27,704 nt of DNA from an uncultured Lachnospiraceae bacterium (GTDB lineage Bacteria > Bacillota > Clostridia > Lachnospirales > Lachnospiraceae). The notes under the pieces are model-generated. The model worked only from the letters and a program-made list of their open reading frames with translations. It was not told where the DNA came from and searched no databases. Shown piece by piece: positions 8,259-16,172 of this stretch. A program made the translations under genes and the position numbers. The stretch is from assembly GCA_910589635.1 (NCBI GenBank), contig CAJUTD010000028.1, forward strand, positions 4,877 through 32,580, in the 5' to 3' direction. Position 1 is the stretch's first letter; each line of letters begins with the position of its first letter.

Positions 8259-8349
8259 ACAGAAATATGGAAAGGTGAAATGTTGTAGTATAAGGAGCAG
8301 TGAGTAATTTATAAAATTAAGCTATATTTTTACTTAGAGAGGAAAGGAA

Positions 8350-9441
8350 ATGGGAGAAAAGGAACAAACCTTAAAGATACAGAAGACGGAATGGATTCAC
8401 AACCAGATACAGAAACAGCGGGAAGCGGAGGATGCACTGTTTGAGCGGATCCGTCAAGAGCAGGAGGTATTGGACAGGCTGAGTCAATCCATTGAGGAAA
8501 AGATGGAACAGACGAAGGAGGCTAGGAAATATAACCGGGAATTTCAGGAGCGTATGGACGCGCAGGTCTATGCCCTGCACGGTATAACGGAAGATAAGCT
8601 GCAAGGAATCCGCGAATATAAAAGCGCCTATTTCCGAGGCTGTGCATTTTCCCTGTTTTTGTTATCTGTGGTGTTGGTTGTGTTATGCGGTTTCCTGCAT
8701 GGATTTCAGTCACAGATTTGTCTGTTCATGCTTGCATTTTCGGGGATGGAAGGAACGCTTCTGGCACAGGCGCAGGGCAGGGGTAAAATCCTTAATGTTA
8801 TCTGCAACGCTTTATATCTCCTTATCTTTCCACTTATGATGGTTGTTTTTATTTGTTTTGAGCTGGGCTATCAGGAGTATTATATGATACTGCCTTGGCT
8901 GGCAATCTTTGGGATTTGTATACTTATTGTGGGGACGGCCGCTTATTTCTTCTATAATCCGTACCGAAAAGAGAGAAGGAACATAGGCGCGGCAAAAGAC
9001 ACAATCCGGGAAATTGAAAAGACAGCCCGCAAAGAGGTCAGGAAAAACAAGAAATCCAGGGAGAAATCAGAAAAGAAGCAGCAGAAGCTTTTGGAAAGGG
9101 AAGCATCCAGGCAGAGAAAACTTCTGGAGAAGGAAGAAAAACGACAGCAGAAACTTTCTGAAAAATCGGGAATACAACAGAAATTTCTTGAGAAGAAAGA
9201 AATGTTTCTGGAACGTTTCCATAAGGAGGAAAAAGTGGAGAATGTGGGAATTGAGGTTGTGGAAGAGGATGTTTTGAAGGCAGGGATTGAAGCCGCGGAG
9301 GAGGATGTTTTGAAGGCAGGAATTGAAGCCGCGGAGGATGTTATAGATGCAGGAATTGAGGCAGTGGAAGAGGATGTTTTGGAGAAAGAATTAATGGAGC
9401 AGAAGGAAGAGGAAAAAACATCTGAGAAAAATGTTCCCTGA
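8350..9441 (+). CDS. Coiled-coil membrane protein with acidic C-terminal repeats (unknown)
   Basis: I do not recognise a named family. The 363-residue protein has a charged, coiled-coil-like N-terminal half-domain (residues 10-90), about four hydrophobic segments (roughly 97-117, 121-138, 148-170, 178-202), then a very long Lys/Glu/Gln/Arg helix (205-290) with QQKLLEREASRQRKLLE-type heptads, and an acidic tail. The tail has four tandem copies of a 12-residue unit, GIEVVEEDVLKA and variants, at residues 300-346. Both ends are predicted cytoplasmic. ATG 8350 is supported by GAGAGG at 8337-8342. The degenerate ATPase gene begins 73 nt after the stop, with its own weak promoter. Possible roles such as scaffold, tether or envelope organiser are guesses from architecture only. 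Confidence 0.75.
   Translation: MGEKEQTLKIQKTEWIHNQIQKQREAEDALFERIRQEQEVLDRLSQSIEEKMEQTKEARKYNREFQERMDAQVYALHGITEDKLQGIREYKSAYFRGCAFSLFLLSVVLVVLCGFLHGFQSQICLFMLAFSGMEGTLLAQAQGRGKILNVICNALYLLIFPLMMVVFICFELGYQEYYMILPWLAIFGICILIVGTAAYFFYNPYRKERRNIGAAKDTIREIEKTARKEVRKNKKSREKSEKKQQKLLEREASRQRKLLEKEEKRQQKLSEKSGIQQKFLEKKEMFLERFHKEEKVENVGIEVVEEDVLKAGIEAAEEDVLKAGIEAAEDVIDAGIEAVEEDVLEKELMEQKEEEKTSEKNVP
9247..9387 (+). repeat. In-frame tandem repeat encoding 12-residue acidic units
   Basis: Four consecutive units of about 36 bp (the third is 33 bp) encode GIEVVEEDVLKA, GIEAAEEDVLKA, GIEAAEDVIDA and GIEAVEEDVLEK. Units two and three share nearly identical DNA at their start, pointing to recent duplication or slippage. 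The frame is preserved throughout. Confidence 0.9.
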
Positions 9442-9443
9442 AA

Positions 9444-9472
9444 TTGCAAATAAAGTTAAATCGTGATAGTAT
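9444..9472 (+). promoter_or_regulatory. Weak candidate promoter for the ATPase-like gene
   Basis: TTGCAA (9444-9449) and TAGTAT (9467-9472) with a 17-nt spacer; each box matches the sigma-A consensus at four of six positions. It lies in the 73-nt gap before the ATG at 9515. Confidence 0.35.
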
Positions 9473-9514
9473 GAAGTGAGAATTTATCCACCGGGCGAGA
9501 AAGGACATAGGGAT

Positions 9515-10879
9515 ATGGCAGGCAGGAAATCAGAGTTGCAGTTTTTGGAGCAGTTATACCGCCAGAGCGGGAACCAGATTCTAGTACTGTATGGGCGTAA
9601 GGAGAATCAGGGCAGAGAATTCGTGCAGGAATTCTGCCAAGGGAAGAAATCTTTCTATTATTGCGCGCCGGAAGTCTCGGCGAAAGCGCAGAAAACCAGG
9701 ATGGGACGGGAAATTGCAGCATATTATCAGATAGCGTTGTCGGAAGAAGATTATGATTATTATTTCAAACGTATCAAGAGTGGGGATTCCAGTAAGCTGG
9801 TACTTGTAATTGAGGAGTTTCAGAATATCTTAAAGCGTGATGTGCAGTTTTGGGAGAGTATTGTGCGTTTGCGCGATAAGAAACTCTATCCGGGACCGGT
9901 AATGATTGTTTTGTGCAGTACAGATATCCCCTGGACGGAGCAGGAGCTGCCGAAAGTGCTGGGGACGGCAGGGAAGAAACTTTCCGGGATTCTCAAAGTG
10001 CATGATTTACAGTTTGTGGATGCCGCACAATATTTTGCGGGATATACGCTGCGGCAAAACGTGGAGGTATATGGTATTCTTGGGGGCAAGCCGGAGTACC
10101 TTGCAAAGTGGGACGTGGGCAGAGATGTGAAATATAATGTCTGTACGCACATTCTTTCACAGGACGGCTGTTTTCATGATAGCGCTGAGAAAACTATCCG
10201 CAGCCAGCTTAGGGAATTGTCTGTGTATCATACGATTTTGGAGGCCGTGGCCAGCGGTAAGCGTAAGCTCAATGAACTTTATAAGGAAACAGGGTTTTCC
10301 CGGGCTAAGATTAGCGTTTACCTCAAAAACCTCATGGCATTTGATGTGGTAGAGAAGGTATCATCCTTTGAGACAGGGGGATGGGAAAATGCTCAAAAAG
10401 GTTTATATCAGATAAAGGATACATTTATTAATTTCTGGTTTAAATTTGTGTATCCACATCTTTCGGACTTGTACCGCATGGAACCAGAGGAATTCTATGA
10501 GCGTTATATTGACGGATATCTGGAAAGCTATCTGACGCCATATTTCATAAAAGTGTGCATGGAATATCTGCGCTTTTTGGACGGCGCCCATAAGCTTCCC
10601 CTGCAAATCCATAAAATGGGGACCTGGGTAGGTAAGAGGGGCAATATTGATATCATTGCGCAAAACAGTGTGCGGGAAAATCTGATTGGCCTCTGTAATT
10701 GGACAGAGCCGGAAATGACATTTGAGATGTGCCAGCAGCTTTTTGCCAGCATGGAGCAGGCGAAGGTTACAGCTAATTTTTACTATCTTTTTACCGCCAA
10801 GTCGTTTGACGAAAAGCTCGTAAAGATGGTTTCGAGAGATCCGCGTATCTTCTTAGTGGATATGAACCGGGTAATTTAG
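9515..10879 (+). CDS. DUF234/archaeal-ATPase-like protein with degenerate active sites
   Basis: Overall layout matches the archaeal ATPase 2 plus DUF234 proteins: an N-terminal AAA-like domain, a winged helix (LNELYKETGFSRAKISVYLK, about residues 256-275) and a C-terminal PD-(D/E)XK-like domain. Key residues are altered. The P-loop position reads LYGRKENQGREF (residues 26-36) with no GK[ST]; the Walker B position reads LVLVIEEFQ (96-103) with Glu in place of Asp. The nuclease-like core reads NIDIIAQ and GLCNW where relatives usually have EID and ECKW, so acidic and lysine residues are missing. It may bind but not hydrolyse ATP, or act as a structural adaptor. The start at 9515 is chosen from AAGGA at 9501-9505. 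topB begins 16 nt after the stop, implying co-transcription. Confidence 0.8.
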   Translation: MAGRKSELQFLEQLYRQSGNQILVLYGRKENQGREFVQEFCQGKKSFYYCAPEVSAKAQKTRMGREIAAYYQIALSEEDYDYYFKRIKSGDSSKLVLVIEEFQNILKRDVQFWESIVRLRDKKLYPGPVMIVLCSTDIPWTEQELPKVLGTAGKKLSGILKVHDLQFVDAAQYFAGYTLRQNVEVYGILGGKPEYLAKWDVGRDVKYNVCTHILSQDGCFHDSAEKTIRSQLRELSVYHTILEAVASGKRKLNELYKETGFSRAKISVYLKNLMAFDVVEKVSSFETGGWENAQKGLYQIKDTFINFWFKFVYPHLSDLYRMEPEEFYERYIDGYLESYLTPYFIKVCMEYLRFLDGAHKLPLQIHKMGTWVGKRGNIDIIAQNSVRENLIGLCNWTEPEMTFEMCQQLFASMEQAKVTANFYYLFTAKSFDEKLVKMVSRDPRIFLVDMNRVI

Positions 10880-10895
10880 GAAAGCAGGATAAATT

Positions 10896-12941
10896 ATGGC
10901 GAAAGCTTTGTATATAGCAGAGAAACCCAGCGTGGCAAGAGAGTTTGCCAAAGCATTAAAACAAGACTTTAAAAATCATGACGGTTACATGGAATCGGAG
11001 GAGGGCATCGTTACCTGGTGCGTGGGCCATCTGGTGACGATGAGCTACCCCGAGGCCTATGATGAGAAATACAAAAAATGGAGCCTGGCGACGCTGCCGT
11101 TTATCCCGGAAGATTTTAAGTATGAGGTGATTTCGGGGGTGAAAAAGCAGTATAAGATTGTGGCAGGATTGTTGAACCGGCAGGATGTGTCAACGATTTA
11201 CGTCTGTACGGACTCCGGGCGGGAGGGGGAGTATATCTATCGTCTGGTGGAGCGCCAGGCGAAAGTGAAGGGGAAGAAACGCCGCAGGGTGTGGATTGAT
11301 TCGCAGACGGAGGAGGAAATTTTGCGGGGTATTCAGGAAGCAAAAGACCTCTCGGAATATGACAATCTCTGCGAATCCGCGTATCTGCGCGCTAAAGAAG
11401 ATTATTTAATGGGCATTAATTTTTCCAGGCTATTGACGCTCAAATATGGGAATGCGATTTCTAACTTTATAGGTACACGTTACACAGTAGTCAGCGTGGG
11501 GCGTGTTATGACCTGCGTATTGGGCATGGTGGTGCGCAGGGAGCGGGAAATCCGTGAATTTGTCAAAACGCCGTTTTACCGTGTGCTGAATACGCTGGAT
11601 ATTCAGGGGAATGATATGGAAGCGGAGTGGCGTGCCGTGGAAGGGAGCGTCTATTTTCAGTCGCTGAAACTTTATAAAGAGAATGGTTTCAAGGTCAGGG
11701 AAGATGCGGAAAAATTGATTCAGGATTTGACAGATGGGCAGCCTGTGGGAACATGGCAGGCAAGACTGGAGAGCATAGAGAAACGTAAAGAGAAGAAAAA
11801 TCCGCCGCTTCTCTATAATCTTGCCGAATTGCAGAACGACTGTTCCAGGCTGTTTAAAATCAGCCCGGACCAGACGTTACAGGTGGTGCAGGAATTGTAT
11901 GAGAAAAAGCTGGTGACTTATCCCAGGACAGATGCGCGCGTCCTCTCTTCGGCAGTGGCAAAGGAGATACATAAGAATATCGCCGGACTCAAAAATATTC
12001 CTTCGGTGAAAGCGTTTGCAGAATCAATTCTGGAAAATGGAAGTTATAAGAATATTGCCAAGACGCGCTATGTCAATGACAAACAGATTACAGACCATTA
12101 CGCCATTATTCCTACCGGGCAGGGGATGTCGGCCATCCGCAGCTTGAATGAGACGGCGCTGCATGTATATGAAGCGGTTGTGCGGCGTTTTTTGGGAATT
12201 TTCTGTCCGCCGGCGGTATATCAGAAAATCAGCCTGATGGTATCTATGGAAGGGAAGGAGAATAGCAGGGAGAAATTCTTTGCTTCTTTTAAAATTCTCA
12301 TAGAACCAGGTTATCTCAAAGTGATGGAATATTCCTTTCAGAAAAAGAAGGATGGTGAGACTGCCAAGGATAAAGATAATACGCAGGCATGCGTCGCTGC
12401 GTTCATGGAGCGGCTCATGCAGTTAAAAAAAGGCATGGATTTGCCGGTATCTGCATTAAATATCAAGGAGGGGGAAACTTCGCCTCCCAAACGATATAAT
12501 TCCGGTTCCATGATCCTTGCCATGGAAAATGCCGGACAATTGATTGAGGACGAAGAATTACGCGCCCAGATAAAAGGCAGCGGAATAGGCACCAGCGCAA
12601 CCCGCGCGGAAATCCTCAAAAAACTTGTCAACAATAAGTATCTTGCCCTCAATAAGAAGACGCAGGTGATTACGCCGACGTTATTGGGGGAAATGATATA
12701 TGATGTGGTAAACGCCTCTATCCGTTCCCTGCTCAACCCGGAACTGACAGCGAGTTGGGAGAAAGGGCTTACTTACGTGGCCGAGGGCAGTATCACATCC
12801 CAGGAATATATGATGAAACTGGAGCATTTTATCAAAAGCCGTACCAGCGGAGTATTGGGGCTGAATAACCAATACATGCTGCGCGGGTTCTTCCAACAGG
12901 CAGCGGCCTTTTATAAGTCTCCCAAAAAGAAAGAGAAATAG
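10896..12941 (+). CDS. topB: DNA topoisomerase III (type IA)
   Basis: ATP-independent type IA topoisomerase that cuts one DNA strand through a 5'-phosphotyrosine link and decatenates replication or recombination intermediates. The Toprim domain starts with LYIAEKPSVA (Glu9) and has CTDSGREGEYI (Asp106, Glu110); the second Asp of the usual DxD is Gly108, a variant I associate with some TopB proteins. The active-site tyrosine is Tyr342 in LVTYPRTDARVLS. The C-terminal GSGIGTSATRAEIL motif of the family is present near residue 565. The protein ends at 681 residues without zinc-finger cysteine clusters, as usual for TopB rather than TopA. It lies 16 nt after the ATPase-like gene. Nothing nearby suggests a conjugative element, so a chromosomal housekeeping copy is more likely. 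Confidence 0.95.
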   Translation: MAKALYIAEKPSVAREFAKALKQDFKNHDGYMESEEGIVTWCVGHLVTMSYPEAYDEKYKKWSLATLPFIPEDFKYEVISGVKKQYKIVAGLLNRQDVSTIYVCTDSGREGEYIYRLVERQAKVKGKKRRRVWIDSQTEEEILRGIQEAKDLSEYDNLCESAYLRAKEDYLMGINFSRLLTLKYGNAISNFIGTRYTVVSVGRVMTCVLGMVVRREREIREFVKTPFYRVLNTLDIQGNDMEAEWRAVEGSVYFQSLKLYKENGFKVREDAEKLIQDLTDGQPVGTWQARLESIEKRKEKKNPPLLYNLAELQNDCSRLFKISPDQTLQVVQELYEKKLVTYPRTDARVLSSAVAKEIHKNIAGLKNIPSVKAFAESILENGSYKNIAKTRYVNDKQITDHYAIIPTGQGMSAIRSLNETALHVYEAVVRRFLGIFCPPAVYQKISLMVSMEGKENSREKFFASFKILIEPGYLKVMEYSFQKKKDGETAKDKDNTQACVAAFMERLMQLKKGMDLPVSALNIKEGETSPPKRYNSGSMILAMENAGQLIEDEELRAQIKGSGIGTSATRAEILKKLVNNKYLALNKKTQVITPTLLGEMIYDVVNASIRSLLNPELTASWEKGLTYVAEGSITSQEYMMKLEHFIKSRTSGVLGLNNQYMLRGFFQQAAAFYKSPKKKEK

Positions 12942-13010
12942 CTGTAAAGAACATTTTTATGAATGTTTGCTAGAATAATTTTTATGATAAAAAAGAAAGG
13001 AAAAAAATTT

Positions 13011-13676
13011 ATGGAATCATGTAAAATAAGTAACTTGTACACCTTGTCAGAAACGATTGCCGCAGAGCTGTTCGCGGGACTTACTTATCCTTGGGAGGCG
13101 CTTCCCAAAATCAGCGGTTTTATCTGCGAGCTCGGAAAATCACTGGACCCTCAGAAATACGAGCAAAAGGAGGAGAATGTCTGGGTAGCCAAGAATGCTA
13201 AAGTAGCGCCCACGGCTAACATTAACGGTCCGGCTATCATTGATGAGGAGGCGGAAATTCGTCATTGTGCGTTTATCCGCGGCAATGCCATTGTGGGAAA
13301 AGGAGCTGTGGTTGGCAACTCCACAGAGCTTAAAAATGTCGTGTTGTTCAATAAGGTTCAGGTACCGCATTATAATTATGTGGGAGACGCCATTTTAGGC
13401 TTCAAAGCGCATATGGGAGCGGGCTCTATCACCTCTAATGTCAAATCCGATAAAACCTTGGTTGTGGTAAAGGATGGCAAAGAAGAGATCCCCACTGGTT
13501 TAAAGAAATTTGGCGCTATGTTGGGGGACGAAGTGGAAGTAGGATGCAATAGCGTATTAAACCCGGGCAGTGTTATTGGCAGGAACAGTAATGTTTATCC
13601 CTTATCCATGGTGCGCGGTGTGGTGCCAGCAAAGTCTATTTATAAAAATAAGAACGAAGTTGTCGAAAAACAGTAA
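13011..13676 (+). CDS. Left-handed beta-helix acyl/nucleotidyl-transferase-like protein
   Basis: A 221-residue protein dominated by hexapeptide repeats (residues 55-205), giving a trimeric left-handed beta-helix. VPHYNYVGDAILGFKAHMGAGSITSN (split here as VPHYNYVGDAIL then GFKAHMGAGSI) strongly resembles the GlmU acetyltransferase domain, but the N-terminal pyrophosphorylase domain of GlmU is absent, so despite the common label UDP-GlcNAc pyrophosphorylase it should not make UDP-GlcNAc alone. An acyltransferase acting on a sugar nucleotide is a reasonable inference; substrate unknown. The start is ATG 13011, with AAAGG at 12996-13000; ATG 12984 is possible and would add nine lysine-rich residues. 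It follows topB by 69 nt and is followed by a new promoter. Confidence 0.78.
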   Translation: MESCKISNLYTLSETIAAELFAGLTYPWEALPKISGFICELGKSLDPQKYEQKEENVWVAKNAKVAPTANINGPAIIDEEAEIRHCAFIRGNAIVGKGAVVGNSTELKNVVLFNKVQVPHYNYVGDAILGFKAHMGAGSITSNVKSDKTLVVVKDGKEEIPTGLKKFGAMLGDEVEVGCNSVLNPGSVIGRNSNVYPLSMVRGVVPAKSIYKNKNEVVEKQ

Positions 13677-13682
13677 TAAAGG

Positions 13683-13711
13683 TTGACAAAAAATGTCACA
13701 TGTACTATTGT
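13683..13711 (+). promoter_or_regulatory. Promoter of the ABC exporter operon
   Basis: Perfect -35 TTGACA (13683-13688) and -10 TATTGT (13706-13711), spacer 17. The -10 box lies inside the palindrome at 13705-13732. The leader to the ATG at 13801 is about 80 nt. Confidence 0.65.
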
Positions 13712-13732
13712 ATTATAAGAATAATACAGTAG
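13705..13732. promoter_or_regulatory. Palindromic operator candidate overlapping the -10 box
   Basis: CTATTGTATTAT (13705-13716) and ATAATACAGTAG (13721-13732) form 12 matched positions (one T-G) around an AAGA centre. Position across the -10 box fits repressor binding. AT-rich palindromes of this kind are typical of GntR/YtrA-type regulators of ABC exporters, but no such regulator gene is in the window. Confidence 0.5.
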
Positions 13733-13800
13733 GCGTGTGATATTTTTTTATAATGACGCTTATGTAGTACGTTTATATAATGATTAAAGGAGAGAGAGTT

Positions 13801-14502
13801 ATGCTGGAAATTCAGGAATTGACGAAGAAATATGGGAAGTATCTGGCCGTAGACCATGTAAGTTTCACAGTGCCTACCGGGCAGGTAGGTATACTGTTGG
13901 GACCCAACGGCGCGGGAAAATCAACGATTATCAAGAGTATTGCCGGGCTTTTGCGTTACCAGGGGGGTGTGGGCATTGAGCATATGCCGGCAAGGTCCCT
14001 GGAGGCAAAACGGATATTCGGTTATGTCCCGGAGGTTCCGGCAATGTTTGATGCCTTGACCGTGCGTGAACATATTGAATATGTCAGGCGTGCCTATGAT
14101 TCCGACATTACAGAGGAAGAGATTACACATCTCTTGCAGCGTTTTGAGTTGGATGACAAGCAGGGCAAATTGGGACGGGAGCTTTCCAAGGGGATGATGC
14201 AGAAGGTAAGCATTTGCTGTGCCCTTGCCATTAAGCCCAAGGTTATTTTATTGGATGAACCGATGGTCGGTTTGGATCCTGCCGCCATCAAAGAGTTGAA
14301 GGAGGTAGTGTTGGAGCTGAAAGAGCAGGGAGTGACCGTGCTTATCAGCACACATATGCTGGAAATGGTGAAAGACCTCTGGGATTTCGTGTTTATCATG
14401 CAGAAAGGAAAAATCATAGGAACCTTCGACCGCAAGCAGCAAAAAGACGCAGATATTGAAGAGCTGTTCTTCCAGATTACGGGAGGCGGTGATGCGCAAT
14501 GA
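13801..14502 (+). CDS. ABC transporter ATP-binding protein
   Basis: Nucleotide-binding subunit of an ABC-2-like exporter. Walker A GPNGAGKST (residues 34-42), Q-loop region YVPEVPAMF near 75-83, signature LSKGMMQKV (129-137, a variant of LSGGQ), Walker B VILLDEP (148-154) and H-loop His185 in ISTHMLEM are all present, so ATP hydrolysis is expected. At 233 residues it is a minimal single NBD. The start is ATG 13801, 8 nt after AAAGGAG (13786-13792); an earlier in-frame ATG at 13780 would contain that site. The last four bases (ATGA) overlap the start of the membrane partner, so the two subunits are translationally coupled. Substrate is unknown. Confidence 0.95.
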   Translation: MLEIQELTKKYGKYLAVDHVSFTVPTGQVGILLGPNGAGKSTIIKSIAGLLRYQGGVGIEHMPARSLEAKRIFGYVPEVPAMFDALTVREHIEYVRRAYDSDITEEEITHLLQRFELDDKQGKLGRELSKGMMQKVSICCALAIKPKVILLDEPMVGLDPAAIKELKEVVLELKEQGVTVLISTHMLEMVKDLWDFVFIMQKGKIIGTFDRKQQKDADIEELFFQITGGGDAQ

Positions 14503-16082
14503 GAGGGCTGATTTATCTTTATAAGCGGACGATTATCAACAATATAAAACGCGCGCTGAAACGCCCGGTTACCTACATTTGGCTGGTATTTGCCGTGGGT
14601 TATCTGCTGATGATGGGAGTCGGCTTCGGGACGATGATAGAGGAGGGGAATTTTGGTACGCCGGAAAATATAGTTGCCATCCTTTCAATTATCATTTTTG
14701 CGATGATTCCGGGAAATATTATCAGCTATTCCCGAAGGAGAGGACTATTATTTCGTCCGAGTGAGGTACATTTTGTGTTCTCCGCACCAGTCAGCCCCAA
14801 AATGGTGCTGATGTTTGAGGGCGTCAAGTCATTTGCCGGCAATCTCGTGATTGGAGTTCTCATTATTGTCTTTGGTGGGCTTTGGTTTCATATTCCGGCG
14901 TGGCAGTTAGCCGTTTACTTTTTGTTCTTCGTAGTGTTTGAAAGTATTTTGGAGGCTTCGATTATCATTTTCTGTTTTGGCAATGAGTATTTCGGAGAGA
15001 AATTCTTTAATCGCTTGCCGGTGGTGATGTACCTTTTTATGGCGGTGGTGGCGGGGACGGCTTTGTATAAGCTACTGAATGGGGAGCCGTCTTTTGCGCT
15101 GATTGGTGATTATTTTGCCATGCCGGTGATTCAACTTGTACCTATCGTGGGCTGGAATGTCGCAGTGACCAGGTTGGTATTTCTGGGGCCTGACACATTT
15201 AATATAATTGGCACCGCGTTGTACCTAGTCTCCGTTATTGGAATGTTTGCATTCGCATGTAAGATGAAATGTACCGGGGAGTACTATGAAGACGCCATGA
15301 AGTTTGCGGACGATTACCAGAAAATGCGGGAGAACCAGAAAAAGGGTGTTGCCAATATTCCCTGGAAGAAAAAGAACAAGCTACGCGAAGCGTCTGTGGA
15401 ATACAAGGGGGCTTATGCAAAAGCCATCTATTTCCGGCAGATTTTGGAATATAAGAAGAACCCTACATTTATTTTTGGCTGGAATACCCTGCTGTGTCTG
15501 GGGCTGGGCGTAGCGATTGCGGTGGTTTGTTATTTTAATGATGCCATTGGGGAATTCGGGGAAGCGAAAATATTTATCGTCCCTGCCGTAGTGAGCTATG
15601 TGGTCTTTGTTTTCAGCGGCTATGCCACCAAGTGGTCGAAAGAGTTGGAAAATCCCTATACTTATATGATACCTGACAGTCCTTTGAGGAAGGTGTGGTA
15701 CGCTACCAAAATTGAGCATATACGGGCAATTGTGGATGGCATATTAGTGACGCTTCCGGGGGCTGTGGTTCTTGGCCTTAGCCCGGTGATGACAGTTCTG
15801 ACCATACTTCTTTATATCTGCCTGAATGCAAATAAACTCTATTATAATATGCTCGCGGATGTGTTGATTGGCAATTTATTTGGTAATTTAGGACGCTCTA
15901 TGGTGAGAATGCTTTTCCAGGGATTTGCCATTGGCATTGCGGCTGTGGCGGCACTGATTGGTGGTCTGGTTATCGGGTTGGAAGTCGGGTTTTTCCTGAT
16001 GATTCTTGTGATGGGAATTCTTACTTTTGCCGGCGCCATGGTTGCCTCGCTCTCCTTTAACCGCATGGAAGTTATGGAATAG
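14499..16082 (+). CDS. ABC exporter membrane subunit (PF16962-like)
   Basis: A 527-residue polytopic protein, the permease partner of the preceding ATPase. About ten to twelve hydrophobic segments are visible, e.g. YIWLVFAVGYLLMMGVGFG near the start and four closely packed segments after residue 450. A long basic cytoplasmic loop around residues 260-310 (MKFADDYQKMRENQKKG and following) is typical of the putative ABC exporter family. It starts within the ATGA overlap with the ATPase gene, and the stop is followed by a strong bidirectional terminator, so the operon consists of these two genes only. Substrate cannot be inferred: drugs, lipids or peptides are all possible. Confidence 0.85.
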   Translation: MRGLIYLYKRTIINNIKRALKRPVTYIWLVFAVGYLLMMGVGFGTMIEEGNFGTPENIVAILSIIIFAMIPGNIISYSRRRGLLFRPSEVHFVFSAPVSPKMVLMFEGVKSFAGNLVIGVLIIVFGGLWFHIPAWQLAVYFLFFVVFESILEASIIIFCFGNEYFGEKFFNRLPVVMYLFMAVVAGTALYKLLNGEPSFALIGDYFAMPVIQLVPIVGWNVAVTRLVFLGPDTFNIIGTALYLVSVIGMFAFACKMKCTGEYYEDAMKFADDYQKMRENQKKGVANIPWKKKNKLREASVEYKGAYAKAIYFRQILEYKKNPTFIFGWNTLLCLGLGVAIAVVCYFNDAIGEFGEAKIFIVPAVVSYVVFVFSGYATKWSKELENPYTYMIPDSPLRKVWYATKIEHIRAIVDGILVTLPGAVVLGLSPVMTVLTILLYICLNANKLYYNMLADVLIGNLFGNLGRSMVRMLFQGFAIGIAAVAALIGGLVIGLEVGFFLMILVMGILTFAGAMVASLSFNRMEVME

Positions 16083-16115
16083 ACAGTAGGATAAGTTACA
16101 GGCGTTTTAAAGAAG

Positions 16116-16165
16116 AAAAGAGAGCTGCCGCACTAATAATTTATGTTCGTGCGGCAGCCTCTTTT
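16116..16165. terminator. Bidirectional terminator between convergent genes
   Basis: GCTGCCGCAC (16124-16133) pairs with GTGCGGCAGC (16149-16158), and the stem continues across one bulged A into AAAAGAG/CTCTTTT (16116-16122 with 16159-16165). T-tracts on both strands serve the plus-strand ABC operon and the minus-strand glucosaminidase gene. Confidence 0.88.
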
Positions 16166-16172
16166 AGATTGA

